Source of the DNA: Pyronema omphalodes
Lineage: Eukaryota > Ascomycota > Pezizomycetes > Pezizales > Pyronemataceae
Length of the DNA stretch: 50,309 nt
Assembly: GCA_024516155.1 (NCBI GenBank)
Contig: JAJJXM010000128.1
Coordinates: 1-50,309 of the forward strand
Direction: 5' to 3'
Shown here: positions 12,161-22,563 of the stretch, one piece after another
Layout: the number at the start of each line of letters is the position of its first letter
How positions within the stretch are numbered: the stretch's first letter is position 1
Notes under the pieces: generated by a model
What the model saw: only the letters and a program-made list of their open reading frames with translations
Told to the model about the DNA's origin: nothing
Databases searched by the model: none
Translations under genes and position numbers: made by a program

Positions 12161-13014
12161 ATGTCTGACATCACCACAACTATCATCTCAACAGAAGACG
12201 CAGATATTGTCGCTCCCGTCGCATGTCTCAGTTGCGGGAGATCCCTGGGTGTTACGTGCGCAGCGAACTCAGTGAGCTCGTCGAGTGGTGCGAGTACGGC
12301 GAATGAAGCCGCAGGCGGCTCAGGCACAGATGCAGACTCGGAACACAAGAAACGTATTCTCGAGCTCGAAGCTGAAGTGAAGCTTTTGAACGATAAAGTG
12401 TGTGCAGCTGGTACGATCTCTTCATATTCCCTTTTTCCAGATATCCCACATACTTACTTTCCCTCCCACTTGAGAGCTAACTTTGTACTGACACTTATTT
12501 ACGCTTACCTTCACGAACAGAAAACAAGCTTCTATCCCAAGATTCAGAGCTTCGTCGCCTTCGTCCCTCCTCCTCTAACGGCCTCTCCCCACGAACCCCG
12601 ACGTTTCCTACCACCCCTGAACGCGCTCCTAGCCCTGCTAGTAGAGGAAAAATCAGCAGCTTCTTATTCCCCTCGCGTTCGGGACATCCTCCAGCAAATG
12701 GACCCAGCGGACCCCCGTCACCTCCACCAGATTGTATACCTGAAGAGCTAGCCAGGGAACGAAGTCTGAGGAAGGAGGCGGAGGATAGGTTACAGGAGGT
12801 TACGAATGAACTCGAGGAGTTATCTGCGAGCTTATTCCAAGAGGCAAACCAAATGGTAGCTGAGGAAAGAAGAATGAGGAGTAGATTGGAGGATAGAGTT
12901 GCGGTTTTGGAGAAAAGGGATGAGGAAAAGAGAGAACGCCTTGGAGTGCTCGAGCAGGCAGTGGATAGGATTTCAAGGGTGAGGGAGATGTTGACGGGAG
13001 CGGTTACCGGGTAG
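12161..13014 (+). CDS. Sec2-type Rab guanine-nucleotide exchange factor domain protein
   Basis: Two exons, 12161-12410 and 12521-13014, with an intron of 110 bp (GTACGA…CAG); 247 aa. The N-terminus has a Cys pair motif (ACLSCGRSLGVTC) and an acidic Ser-rich stretch, then a first heptad segment (RILELEAEVKLLNDKV…NKLL). A Ser/Pro-rich middle follows, then a second coiled coil, LEELSASLFQEANQMVAEER, which is the signature of the Sec2 N-terminal GEF domain that exchanges GDP for GTP on Sec4/Rab8-like GTPases. At 247 aa it is far shorter than yeast Sec2 (759 aa), so it probably represents a short filamentous-fungal paralogue containing only the coiled-coil region. The role in polarised secretion is inferred from the family. 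The start has a good context (GGCGGCATGTC). The gene is convergent with cyanase downstream. Confidence 0.82.
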
Positions 13015-13486
13015 GATGGGATAAAATTGGCGTTTGTTTAAGGGCCCTTGTTTGAGGGTTTGGTTTTGCTTGCTGCTAAGGCTTTCGTTTATGGAGTTGG
13101 TTTCACATGGCGTCGGCGGAACTTTGGTTTATGCTCGAGTGGAATTTGTTTTCAAAGGCGCGTTTTTCTTGCGCCGGCTTGGTTGTTTAGATAGAATCCT
13201 TAATTGCACACGTGCTATGATGAAGAATTGCTACGGTTTAGATGCATGTAACAGTAATTAAAATCCATGACGTCATGAGCACTTGGCGCGTTTTTGTTGC
13301 CCTCGTGTTGCGCCGGTTTTGTCATGATTGGATTACAACGAAAATCACTCGACTACACAAAAGTGATTGTTTCAATATTTAACTTATTCAAATGCGCCGA
13401 ACGCAAAATATATACAGGTATTCAAACGTCATAAGTTTCGTAACTCCAACATCCATCTCCGAACTCCAACATTAACCGCCTAATAT
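13015..13486. other. Intergenic, convergent 3' flanks of Sec2-like and cyanase genes
   Basis: This 472-bp stretch holds the two 3' UTR/terminator zones. An unremarkable short ORF spans 13034-13261. I see no gene or repeat. Confidence 0.6.
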
Positions 13487-14140
13487 TTAGAAACGGGAGA
13501 AAGGCAACCTAAGAACACATGAGTATTAGCTTCATCATTCTTCTCACCGCATCTCCTCGGAACTCTCAATGCAAAAAACCAGGAAGTAGGAATACATACC
13601 ACTTTCCGCGGAGAGTGATAACAGCCCAAGAGTTTCCCTGCTCATCAACCTCCTTCTCGACCTTGGTAGAGAAAGCAATGGCAGACATAATTCCATCTCC
13701 AAACTTCTCGTTCATGACCGCCTTGTAGGCCATTCCGTAGTTCTGGACAATCTCGTACAAACGGTAGATGAGAGGCTCACGAGGAGGCATCTCAGTCAAG
13801 TGACCACGGTTGGGGAAGGTGTCGCAAAGCTCAGCGCGGATGGTCTCCTCGGAGACTCCAAGGGCCTGGGAAAGAGCGGTGACATCCTCGGCGGAAGCAC
13901 GAGCCTGTCCGTAGAAAAGGGCAGCGACGGCAACCTCGTCACGTCCGAGCTTCTCTCCAAGCTGGGCAAAGGAGAGGGAGGAGGCCTTCTTGGCGGCGAA
14001 GAGGGTAGAGGTGATGGCGGGAGAAGGAGCAGACTGTTGAGTAGAAACAGCTGTGGTTAGCCAGGTACCAAACACAAGCACGGAAAGAGTAGCTGGGTAA
14101 GGTGGAATCAGCCACAGTTGAGTAGGATAATAGTTACCAT
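13487..14140 (-). CDS. cynS: Cyanate hydratase (cyanase)
   Basis: Cyanase converts cyanate and bicarbonate to ammonia and CO2 (through carbamate), detoxifying cyanate and releasing nitrogen. Exons (minus): 14140-14138 (ATG alone), 14033-13600, 13508-13487; about 152 aa, usual for the family. The N-terminal helix bundle ([20 protein letters not shown]) leads to the catalytic domain [20 protein letters not shown] and [18 protein letters not shown]. It contains the conserved Arg and Glu (YRLYE) and Ser (MSAI) of the decameric active site. The last 22-nt exon supplies the canonical C-terminus GKWLPFSRF. The start is inferred: the only nearby ATG (14138-14140, context ACAAAATGG) is followed at once by a GTAACT donor. 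Splicing 104 bp to CAACAG joins it in phase to [12 protein letters not shown]. Unspliced, this ATG reaches a stop after ten codons. Confidence 0.93.
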
Positions 14141-14668
14141 TTTGTATGATATGATGCGATTTCGTGAATGAGATGAGATTTCAAAGGTTGCGAAGAGCTG
14201 GAGCTTTAAGGTTAATGGTAATTCTTACGCTAGAGATAATTGGGAGGAGGGGTAGGTAGATCACCGGGGAACTATCGGTTCAACAACGGATCAATGGGAA
14301 TTCCTTGTAATTGCTTTTGGGCGTCATAGACGGGCATTGCCGATACCCGATGGATGCCATCGCGTAATCTTGAGTGTGAGTGCTGCTGAATGTAGTGGAC
14401 GGAGTTGGGATGTGGTGGGGTGGGCGATACATTATAGGTCACTCGATTAACGATGATGAGCTTCATAGGGAGCTTTCCATGATGGTTTTGACAGGGGTTG
14501 AAGGATCGAAGATGATCTACATCGTGGCAACGATAGATTACATATCGAGGTTTAGCAGGAACTTTTACAGCTGTGTTCAACGGAATATTTGCTTCAAGAC
14601 CAGGGGTTTGGACACTTGGTAAAGATTCCAGGTTTGCAAGTTTTAGCAAGTGAGTTTCGGCCAACAGA
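14141..14668. other. Cyanase upstream region
   Basis: This holds the cyanase promoter and 5' UTR. A 137-codon minus-strand ORF (14272-14685) runs into the adjacent transposable element and matches no family I recognise, so I do not call it a gene. Confidence 0.5.
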
Positions 14669-14700
14669 TTATTAGGGGTCATCACGATTCTGGCTGAAAG

Positions 14701-14846
14701 CTGGCTGAAAGCTGGCTGAAGAAATTAGCGCGTATTTCCAACAGGGGGTTTGACCAATAAAATGATGTGGTCTGCGTGAGGTCAGTTTTTAATCGTGAAG
14801 GGCAGCTGAAAGCGCTGCTGGCTGAAAGCTGGCTGAAGAAATTAGC
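14701..14846 (+). repeat. 29-bp direct repeats inside the transposable element
   Basis: The 29 bases at 14701-14729, beginning CTGGCTGAAAGCTGG and ending AAATTAGC, recur exactly at 14818-14846. Together with the terminal repeats this gives many copies of GGCTGAA in one element, which may be subterminal transposase-binding sites. Confidence 0.9.
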
Positions 14847-15220
14847 CCAAGCAGCCAAGAGGCTGGCTTGTCTTGTGGACGACACGCGAAAAAATTTTAC
14901 TCCACAAAGGTTTCTACAACGTGAGTGTGAAGTCCCTGAGTTCTTTGCGCAGGAATTGCTAAAATCGGAGGAGTTGCTGCTGTAAACCAATCTTCTTTAT
15001 TCCCTTCAATCGCCACAACAAAGCCTGGTGCTTCGAGTGCAGCCGTGCAAGCACGCGCTTTCTAACAGACATCCTCGCCATAGTACATACTCCAGCTCGA
15101 TGAAAGTCCGTACTGTACGATGATCTAACTTAACGTACATGTCATGTCCTCCTGCACATTCCCTGTCTCGCGTGCTGTAGTATCCTTTATCTAACCTTAT
15201 ATAGCTAATTTTTCGTGAAA

Positions 15221-15301
15221 CTAAAATCTTCAGCCGGCTGAAGAAAGTTTCAGCCGGAATTTTGGTCGTTGAAACTTTCTTCAGCCAGCTGAAGATTTTA
15301 G
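15221..15301. repeat. Large imperfect palindrome (32-bp arms, 17-nt loop) inside the element
   Basis: Arm 15221-15252 (begins CTAAAATCTTCAGCCGGCTG) pairs with arm 15270-15301 with a single mismatch. Each arm contains a smaller palindrome or near-palindrome (CTTCAGCCGGCTGAAG in the left arm), so the structure is a hairpin of hairpins. Confidence 0.93.
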
Positions 15302-16150
15302 CCCCACGCTAAAACCACTAATGCAACCCGAAATAGCCGGCCAATTACAGCGAGAAAATTTTACGCTAAATTCTTCAGCCAGCTTTCAGCCAGCTTTCAG
15401 CCAGAATCGTGATGACCCTTATTATCTTTACTGCATGAGACATACCTAGCATTACCACCGTCCTATGGCAAAAGATGCTACCAAAGCACAGTCCACGACG
15501 CGGAATGAGGACAACTTTTCCATGCTATGCTTCATGAATCTAGATGATTCTCTTTCTTTCCATTTGCTGTATGTTGGTATTGATAAGGGGAAGGCGATAT
15601 GCTATGGCGACTAAAAATTGCTTTAAACATGATTTAAAGTCAAAAGTCGTACTTTGCAGGGCTTCAGCCCTGTCTTTTCTGAGGACCCTGTTTCAACCCC
15701 TTTCTGCCACACTCAAGATATACAATTCCTACTGTTTCTATAGAGACATGAGATAGATATTCTTGACCTTAATAAAGGGTTGTAGTTTCAAGCTCATGGC
15801 CGGCGGTGTTGCAGATGCATTGTTTATCTCTGGATAGCTGTCGTTGATCTCTACATGCAGTTCATCTTGCGCCAGGACACCGCGATGCTCATTGACAGAA
15901 TTCTGGTTGACCCGGGATCGGGGTCGATATTCCGGTTGCTGTGCGATCATAGATCAGTCTAGACAAAAGCACCAGGTACCTTATGCTTGCAGGATCCACA
16001 GTGGGGAAACACAACAAACACCTGGATAACACCGACCTTCCCGTTCTTTCCCCATCCCCATGCTATATCAACTTTGTTATGAAAAGCTCACTGAAGCTTC
16101 TAATCCATCACTCGGGATACCGGATAGGATTCATGATGGTCGGTATAGAG

Positions 16151-16409
16151 TGACTCAAAGGTGAGTGACTTTTGTGAGTCCCTTTCCGTGCCGCTTTGAA
16201 ACGATAAACGTTAGTGCTAGCCTTCGGAAGCTAAATAACGGTTGGCAAAAGCTTAACGGGACTTGCCGTGACTTCTTCTGAAGCTCTGAGATAATTTCCG
16301 CGGAGTCTGAACCCGATTATGAACTCAACTGATGATGAGTACGTCCTCAAAAGCTTTTTTTACAAATAATTTGGCGTAAATGGTATCAAGTCAGTGACTC
16401 AGTGACTCA
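16151..16409. promoter_or_regulatory. Cluster of three TGACTCA (Gcn4/CpcA/AP-1-type) sites
   Basis: Exact TGACTCA occurs at 16151-16157, 16395-16401 and 16403-16409. The last two lie in a small tandem CAGTGACT repeat. This heptamer is the consensus for bZIP factors such as Gcn4/CpcA. Function is inferred only. Confidence 0.4.
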
Positions 16410-16684
16410 GTGAATGTTCATTGGGGTTCACCATCACGAAAATCGAAGCCTAGCTCCAAAAGTATGACTGGACTGAAAAATCAGAGAAAAAAACCGAAGA
16501 GATCATAGACCTATCTTCATCCACTGCTAGAAATGAAGTTTTAATAATCGTCACACGTCTTTCCGTGACATGGCGCGGAATGATTAGAGTTTTACTCACT
16601 ATCTTTCACTCGAGTCGCGCTGCCACCTTGTGGCGCTAGTGCGACGCCACCCGGCATCAGTCGCGTCTCAATCCCTAACAATTT

Positions 16685-16690
16685 ACGCGT
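16685..16690. promoter_or_regulatory. MCB element ACGCGT upstream of POL3
   Basis: A perfect MluI cell-cycle box lies 70 bp before the POL3 ATG. MBF (Mbp1/Swi6) binds this site in front of fungal DNA-replication genes, so it fits G1/S control of polymerase delta. Confidence 0.6.
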
Positions 16691-16759
16691 CTTAGTCGTG
16701 TCCACAACGCTCACCCGTCCGCGCGCAATTCCATCACCAACTCCAAATTCCACAACGCA

Positions 16760-19700
16760 ATGCCGGCCTCAACAGGAAAGCGATCCCTCGGTGCCGACAG
16801 TGCCTCCGGAGCGAAGAAACGTCGAGTCGAAGATGGCATCAAAAATGACCGACTTACGAAGCTTTCCCAGAGTGTTCCGAAAAGTAGCTTCGAGGAGGAA
16901 TTGGATCAGATGTCACAGGATATTGATGTGAAGGGAAATAGCGATAGGGATCAGAAATGGGCCAGGCCAGATTTAGGAGATTGGAATCCAGAGAAAGACG
17001 ATTTGCTGTTTCAGCAAATCGATGTCGAGGAGGGAAATTTAAATGGGAAAACAGCGATTAGGTTGTTTGGTGTTACTGAGGTGAGTTGCGCATGCTTTAA
17101 GTAAGAATAAATCACAGTGATGCTGATAATGAAATAGGCTGGTCACTCGGTGCTACTACATGTTACGGACTTTTTGCATTACTTATATGTCGCTGCCCCG
17201 GTTGGATTTAATCAGGAGCACACCACGCCATTCCGGGATTTCCTCGATGCAAAACTTTCCAGTGGACGCGAGAAGATGGTTGAAAAAGTCGAGATTTTCA
17301 TGAGAGAGAACCTTTACTATTATAACGGCAACATCAAGTCGCCCTACTTGAAGATCTCAACCACGGACCCGAAACATATCCCTCGTCTACGAACCATGAT
17401 TGAAAGAGGAGAGGCAAACTGGAAGGGGATGTGGCCCATTGGAGACTCGGGATGTATGACGTTTGATAGCATTCAATACGTTATGCGCTTCATGGTTGAT
17501 ACTGGTGTTTCGGGTATGAGTTGGGTTGAGGCACCAGCTGGAACTTATAGCATCTTGCCGAAGAATACTTCGGTATCGAATTGTCAGATCGAGGCCTCTA
17601 TCAGCTACAAAGACCTTATTGCTCATGGAACTGATGGGGAGTTTGCGAAGATGGCACCGCTGCGGATTCTGTCTTTCGATATCGAGTGTGCTGGAAGAAA
17701 AGGAATTTTCCCGGAGGCCAACCACGACCCGGTTATTCAAATTGCCAATGTTGTTACAAGATATGGAGAGGACAAGCCGTTCGTACGGAATGTTTTCTGT
17801 CTGGACAACTGTGCGTTGATCGTCAATACCCAGCTCTTCGAATATCAAGACGAAAAGGAGATGTTGATAGGCTGGAAGAACTTCCTTCAGGAGGTTGATC
17901 CGGATGTCATCATCGGATACAACACGGCGAACTTCGATATGCCCTATCTTCTCGACCGTGCTAAACACCTTGGGGCTGGAGAATTCCCCTTCTGGACAAG
18001 ATTGGTCAATATGAAGACGGAGGCGAAGGATACCAACTTCTCCAGTAAGCAGATGGGAAACAGAGACACCAAAGCTACCAACACCAATGGAAGATTGCAA
18101 ATCGATATGTTGCAGGTTATCCAGCGTGATCACCAGTTAAGATCCTACACTCTAAACTCCGTCTCGGCACACTTCCTGGGCGAGCAAAAGGAAGACGTCC
18201 ATCACAGTATGATTACCGAGCTATTCAATGGAACACCAGAATCCCGTCGTCGTCTGGCGGTGTATTGTTTGAAGGACGCATACCTCCCTCAACGTTTGTT
18301 GGACAAATTGATGTGCTTGGTCAACTATACTGAGATGGCCCGTGTCACTGGAGTCCCCTTCAACTACCTTCTGTCTCGTGGACAGCAGATCAAGTTCTTG
18401 TCTCAAATCTTCCGTAAAGCCTTGGAAGAAGGACTCGTTATCCCTAACTTGAAATCCGAGGCATCCGATGACCAGTATGAAGGAGCTACTGTCATTGAGC
18501 CTACGAGAGGATACTACGACGTCCCTATTGCCACTCTCGATTTCGCCTCCTTGTACCCCAGTATCATGCAAGCTCACAACTTATGCTACACCACGTTGCT
18601 GAGAAAGGAAACCGCACAGAGACTTAATCTCAAAGAAGGCGACGATTATACTATTACTCCCAATGGAGACTGGTTCGTCAAAGCCAACCGACGTAAGGGA
18701 ATGGTGCCTCTTATTCTGGAGGGGTTGCTCGGGGCTCGTAAGCGTGCCAAGAACGATCTCAAGAACGAAACGGATCCCTTCAAGAAGGCTGTATTGAACG
18801 GACGACAGCTTGCGCTTAAAATTTCCGCTAACTCGGTCTATGGTATCACCGGAGCCACAGTTGGAAAATTGCCTTGTTTGCCAATTGCTTCTTCGGTTAC
18901 TTCTTTTGGTAGAGAGATGATTATGAAAACCAGAGAGGAGGTGGAGAAGCATTATACCATCGCCAACGGATATGATTATGATGCGCAGGTTATTTATGGA
19001 GATACCGATTCTGTTATGGTTAAATTCGGACCCAAGGATTTGGCTACTGCCATGAAATTGGGTGAAGAGGCCGCAAACCTCGTGTCCTCGAAATTCATCA
19101 ACCCTATTAAGTTGGAGTTCGAGAAGGTCTACTTCCCTTACCTTTTGATCAACAAAAAGCGATATGCCGGACTCTACTGGACCAGAACGGATAAATATGA
19201 CAAGATGGACGCCAAGGGTATCGAAACTGTCCGCCGTGACAACTGCCGTTTAGTTCAAGTCTGCATCGAAACCGTGTTGAAGAAGCTTTTGATTGACCGG
19301 GATGTTGATGGTGCTCAAACGTATGCCTCCTCCTTGATATCCTATCACCTTCCGCTAACATAAAAACAGCTATGTCAAAAACCTCATCTCCGACCTCCTC
19401 CAAAACCGCATCGATATGTCACAACTCGTCATCACCAAAGCCCTCTCAAAAGTCGACTATGCTTCAAAACAAGCACATACCGAACTAGTAGAACGCATGA
19501 AGAAGCGTGATGCCGGTTCTGCCCCAACCCTCGGAGACCGTGTTGCATACGTCATTGTGAAAGGAGCTGCAAATGCTAAGAACTACGAGAAATCCGAAGA
19601 CCCTCTCTACGTTCTTGAGCACTCGGTTCCTATCGATACTAAATACTATCTCGACAACCAACTTTCTAAGCCCCTGGGTCGTATTTTCGAACCTATTGTT

Positions 19701-20108
19701 GGAGAGAAGAAAGCCCAGCAGTTGTTGACGGGAGATCATACTCGTATCATTACTGTTTCTGCACCAAGTGTTGGAGGATTAATGAAGTTTGCAAAGAAAA
19801 CTCAGACTTGTATGGGTTGCAAAACTCCTTTGAATAAGAAAGGACAAACTGAGGGTGCGGTCTGTGAGAACTGTCGTCCAAGATTCGGAGAGTTGTATCA
19901 GAAGAGCTTGACCAAGGTTAATGAGATGCAGGTTAGGTTTGGACGCTTGTGGACTCAGTGTCAGAGATGTCAGGGGGCTATTCATTGTGAGGTTATTTGC
20001 TCGAATAAGGATTGTCCTATCTTTTATATGAGGATGAAGGCAAGGAAGGATTTGCAGGAGAGGGAGAAGGAGTTGAAGAGGTTTGATGTGGGAGAGTTAG
20101 CTTGGTAG
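16760..20108 (+). CDS. POL3: DNA polymerase delta catalytic subunit
   Basis: Replicative B-family polymerase that extends the lagging strand with PCNA and proofreads with a 3'-5' exonuclease. Exons 16760-17080, 17138-19320, 19370-20108; introns 57 and 49 bp; 1080 aa (yeast Pol3 1097). Exonuclease motifs: FDIECAG (about residue 288), [12 protein letters not shown] and YCLKDAYLP. Polymerase motifs: [19 protein letters not shown] (about 574); [19 protein letters not shown] (about 728). The C-terminus has CysA (CMGC…CENC, zinc) and CysB (CQRC…CSNKDC, the 4Fe-4S cluster that holds the B-subunit). The N-terminus has a basic KKRR stretch that may be a nuclear signal. All catalytic acidic residues are present and the frame is intact. 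Start: the only ATG in the 5' part of the exon with the downstream frame open. The MCB box upstream suggests S-phase expression. Confidence 0.98.
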
Positions 20109-21359
20109 GTGGTATGGAATATGGGATTGAGAAACAGGATGAAGGAGATGTATATTATAATATTTAAGGATATGTGGGGGTGTGGCGCGTGATGGTAATG
20201 ATATCGAAAAGGGACTTGCATAGGAAAAATTAAATTATCAATGAAATCTTAATTTTCTTACGGAAAACACTTCTTTCAAATGGTCAACTTATACAACCGC
20301 GTGATAGGCATCTGAATACCAAGTATAATTGCTTGATCTCAGCCTTACCCACTCCATTTTAACCTTCCCAAAGACTCAAAAAACTTGATTTGATTTGATT
20401 TTTGATTTTAATCATACTCCGACCGAGGCCTAAAAGGCCTATGCAGGACGCTAAGAAACCCCCAAAATTCCTATCCCCGTGACCAAAGTCACAAAACGAG
20501 GTCCCCTATCTCCTACACGCACACAAACTCAAAAAAACTTGCACAATAACATCCATCAATCCGTGAAGCAGCGTGATAAATCATGCCAAACCCCCCTTGC
20601 GAGCATTAAATCTCTTCATAAGTTGAACCTCTGATATATATTTCTCAGTTCCGACAAATTTCGAATCCATGGTAAAGATCTTTCGTAATTTTCGGTATTG
20701 TAATAATAAAATAATCTCAATTATTACTACTACTACTACAAAAAAAATACTCAACAATTATCATATTATCTAGAAAAGAATAATACATACCTATCTTGAA
20801 ATCCTCTATAGAGCTCACTTGCTTTATTTGCTTGCTGAAATTTCATCCAGGACTTGGAAGTCTTATAAACCCCCCTATATATACGTATGTACATATGTAC
20901 TTTACCTCTCTGGTTCAAGCATTTTCTAATAAACTATAACGCTATAATGCTATAAGGATTTGGGATCTGGGGGTAGGAAAGTTATGTGTAGTTTAGATAA
21001 GTTATTATATACACTCCCACTACTCCCGTTTCTAAAATTAATTAATATTTTTACCCATCGCTTACCTCCAGGAATTTTCTATGTTGAGACAATGGATATT
21101 CAGGCTTCAATTAATACAGCGGTATTTACTGTAATATTTATTTTCATTCCTCAGGGGTTTGGCTTCTAATAGGGCCATTTGGTGTTTGAATTTTGAAGTG
21201 GGTTTGAATCCTTATTGATTAAAACTTAAGCCATGTAATATCCTTTTAATGCAGCTTGAAGTTTGGTGTTTGGTTATTCTGTAGATGAGCGGGATGATTA
21301 TGCATGGTGGTATAATTATATAATAGTATGTAATTTTAAAATTAAATAATAAACAACAT
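20109..21359. other. Intergenic, POL3 to tRNA-Cys
   Basis: AT-rich DNA with a dispersed repeat copy (20405-20458) and simple TTGAT/ACT tracts. The short ORF 20960-21169 has no recognised similarity. No gene is called. Confidence 0.6.
20405..20458 (+). repeat. Dispersed repeat, copy 1
   Basis: This sequence (ATTTTAATCATA, CCG, CGAGGCCT, GCCTATGC, GGA, CTAA blocks in order) recurs at 41023-41076 with about 79% identity by eye and identical spacing of the blocks. Confidence 0.75.
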
Positions 21360-21432
21360 GCTCTGGTAGCTCAGGGGTTAGAGCGGTCGATTGCAGATCG
21401 ACAGGTCCCTCGTTCAAATCGGGGTCAGAGCT
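21360..21432 (+). tRNA. tRNA-Cys (GCA)
   Basis: A full cloverleaf of 73 nt: acceptor GCTCTGG/TCAGAGC (one G-U), D-arm GCTC…GAGC, anticodon stem GTCGA/TCGAC with loop TTGCAGA (anticodon GCA), and T-arm with TTCAAAT loop. There is no intron. A and B boxes are the internal promoter (TAGCTCAGGGG, GTTCAAATC) and TTTT at 21437-21440 is the Pol III stop. Confidence 0.96.
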
Positions 21433-21689
21433 TCTCTTTTGCTTCTGGGAATCATTTTTTTATTGGCCTGAATGTTGATTTTTCTTTGTCTAGATGTTGG
21501 TGTGGAGTTTATATTGGGAAACATGCAGAGAGACTACGTCAACCAGCTTCCCGGCGAGCGGGATAAATCACTGAGGCTTTCACGGTGATTTCTTCAGGAA
21601 TGGTATTTATTGCTAGTTACAAGATGGTATAATGATTCAAAGTAAACGCCCCGGATGCCAATTCGTGTCGTGAAGGATGGTTGCTACGC

Positions 21690-22563
21690 CTAATTTCCAG
21701 TAAGGAAAAGACGATCACCAATATCGCCGAGACTATAGTCATTAGTAATACGCACGTGCGTAAGTATGGGGGAACCTTACCCTGGCACAATCATTCCTCC
21801 ACCTTCTCCACCGAGGTCTGCATCAACAGCCCCGACCATGATCTTGACCTCGGTATTATTATCACTACTTGCGTCTGCAGCATGTTTGATACCCTCTTTA
21901 CTTCCAAGGATACTAATCACCAGAATCTACGAGAAACCACCATAACACATCAGTAATTACCCCTCATAACGTAACGTAGCACATTAAGCACACCCACCTT
22001 TTTGACTCCCCATTCTGTCAGTGTGTTGATCGCGGCGGCGGCAGTTCGTCCGGTTGCAATCACGGGGTCAACCACAATCGCAAGATCGTATGGGCATGCT
22101 CCGTTTCCAGGAAGGTTGTTGTAGTACTCCACAGGTTCACCTGACATCTTATCACGGAAAAGACCGAGGTGATATACGGGTACGGATTCGGGGAGGAGGG
22201 TTTGGAAGGCTATTTCGTAGTCTTATCAGCATTTGCAATGGGAAACGGTGTGGGATGTAGCGAACCATCTACCATCGCGATTCCACTGCGGAGAATGGGT
22301 ACCAATACTATCCTGCTGGTAATCTTTGTAACACCGTATTCGACATTGAGAGGAGTAACATCTTTGCTGGTGATTGTTGTTTTTCCTTCAAGGGCTTTTC
22401 CTAATGCTTCACAGGCGAGGAGAAGGGAAATCTCGTGGACGAGTGTTTTGGTTTCTTTGGATGTGGTGCTGGCAGAACGAAGCTGTGAGAGCTTGGCTTG
22501 AAGACAAGGGTGACTGGAGACCGTGACGTTTGGGTGCTCGAGGACGTTGGCGGACAGACTCAT
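21690..22563 (-). CDS. FUR1: Uracil phosphoribosyltransferase
   Basis: Pyrimidine salvage: uracil + PRPP to UMP + PPi; also the enzyme that activates 5-fluorouracil. Exons (minus): 22563-22266, 22209-21998, 21926-21781, 21732-21690; introns 56, 71 and 48 bp. The model is 232 aa (yeast Fur1 216). VPILRSGIAMVDA and VPVYHLGLFRDK mark the fold. DLAIVVDPVIATGRTAAAAI is the PRPP-binding motif (VDPxIATG), followed by EWGVKK and ILVISILGS. The last 43-nt exon gives the conserved C-terminal LGDIGDRLF uracil-binding segment; without it the protein would end early at a TAA that lies inside the GTAAGG donor. The start ATG at 22563 is followed directly by the conserved frame. A dinucleotide donor GTTCGC in intron 1 is weak but phase and family sequence support it. 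Confidence 0.95.

Larger units (their letters stand above)
14675..15418. mobile_element. Non-autonomous DNA transposon (MITE-like, PIF/Harbinger type by TSD), 744 bp
   Basis: The ends are inverted repeats: the left end (14676-14723) reads GGGTCATCACGATTCTGGCT then GAAAGCTGGCTGAAAGCTGG and CTGAAGAA. The right end (15371-15418) is its exact reverse complement, a 48-bp perfect terminal inverted repeat that continues weakly into TTAGCG. Both ends are flanked by TTATTA (14669-14674 and 15419-15424), containing the TTA duplication typical of PIF/Harbinger elements; the left end has one extra G. There is no transposase ORF. Inside are direct repeats and a large hairpin (separate entries). The assignment to PIF/Harbinger rests on TSD and GGG terminus only. 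Confidence 0.88.
15425..16759. promoter_or_regulatory. POL3 upstream region
   Basis: About 1.3 kb between the transposable element and the POL3 start. It contains three TGACTCA sites (16151, 16395, 16403), an MCB box (16685) and a GC-richer last 150 bp with GCGC elements that probably make the core promoter. No gene was recognised. Confidence 0.5.

Noticed and set aside
14272..14685. 137-codon minus-strand ORF beside the transposable element
   Set aside because: Starts inside the element's terminal repeat and matches no known family; probably chance.
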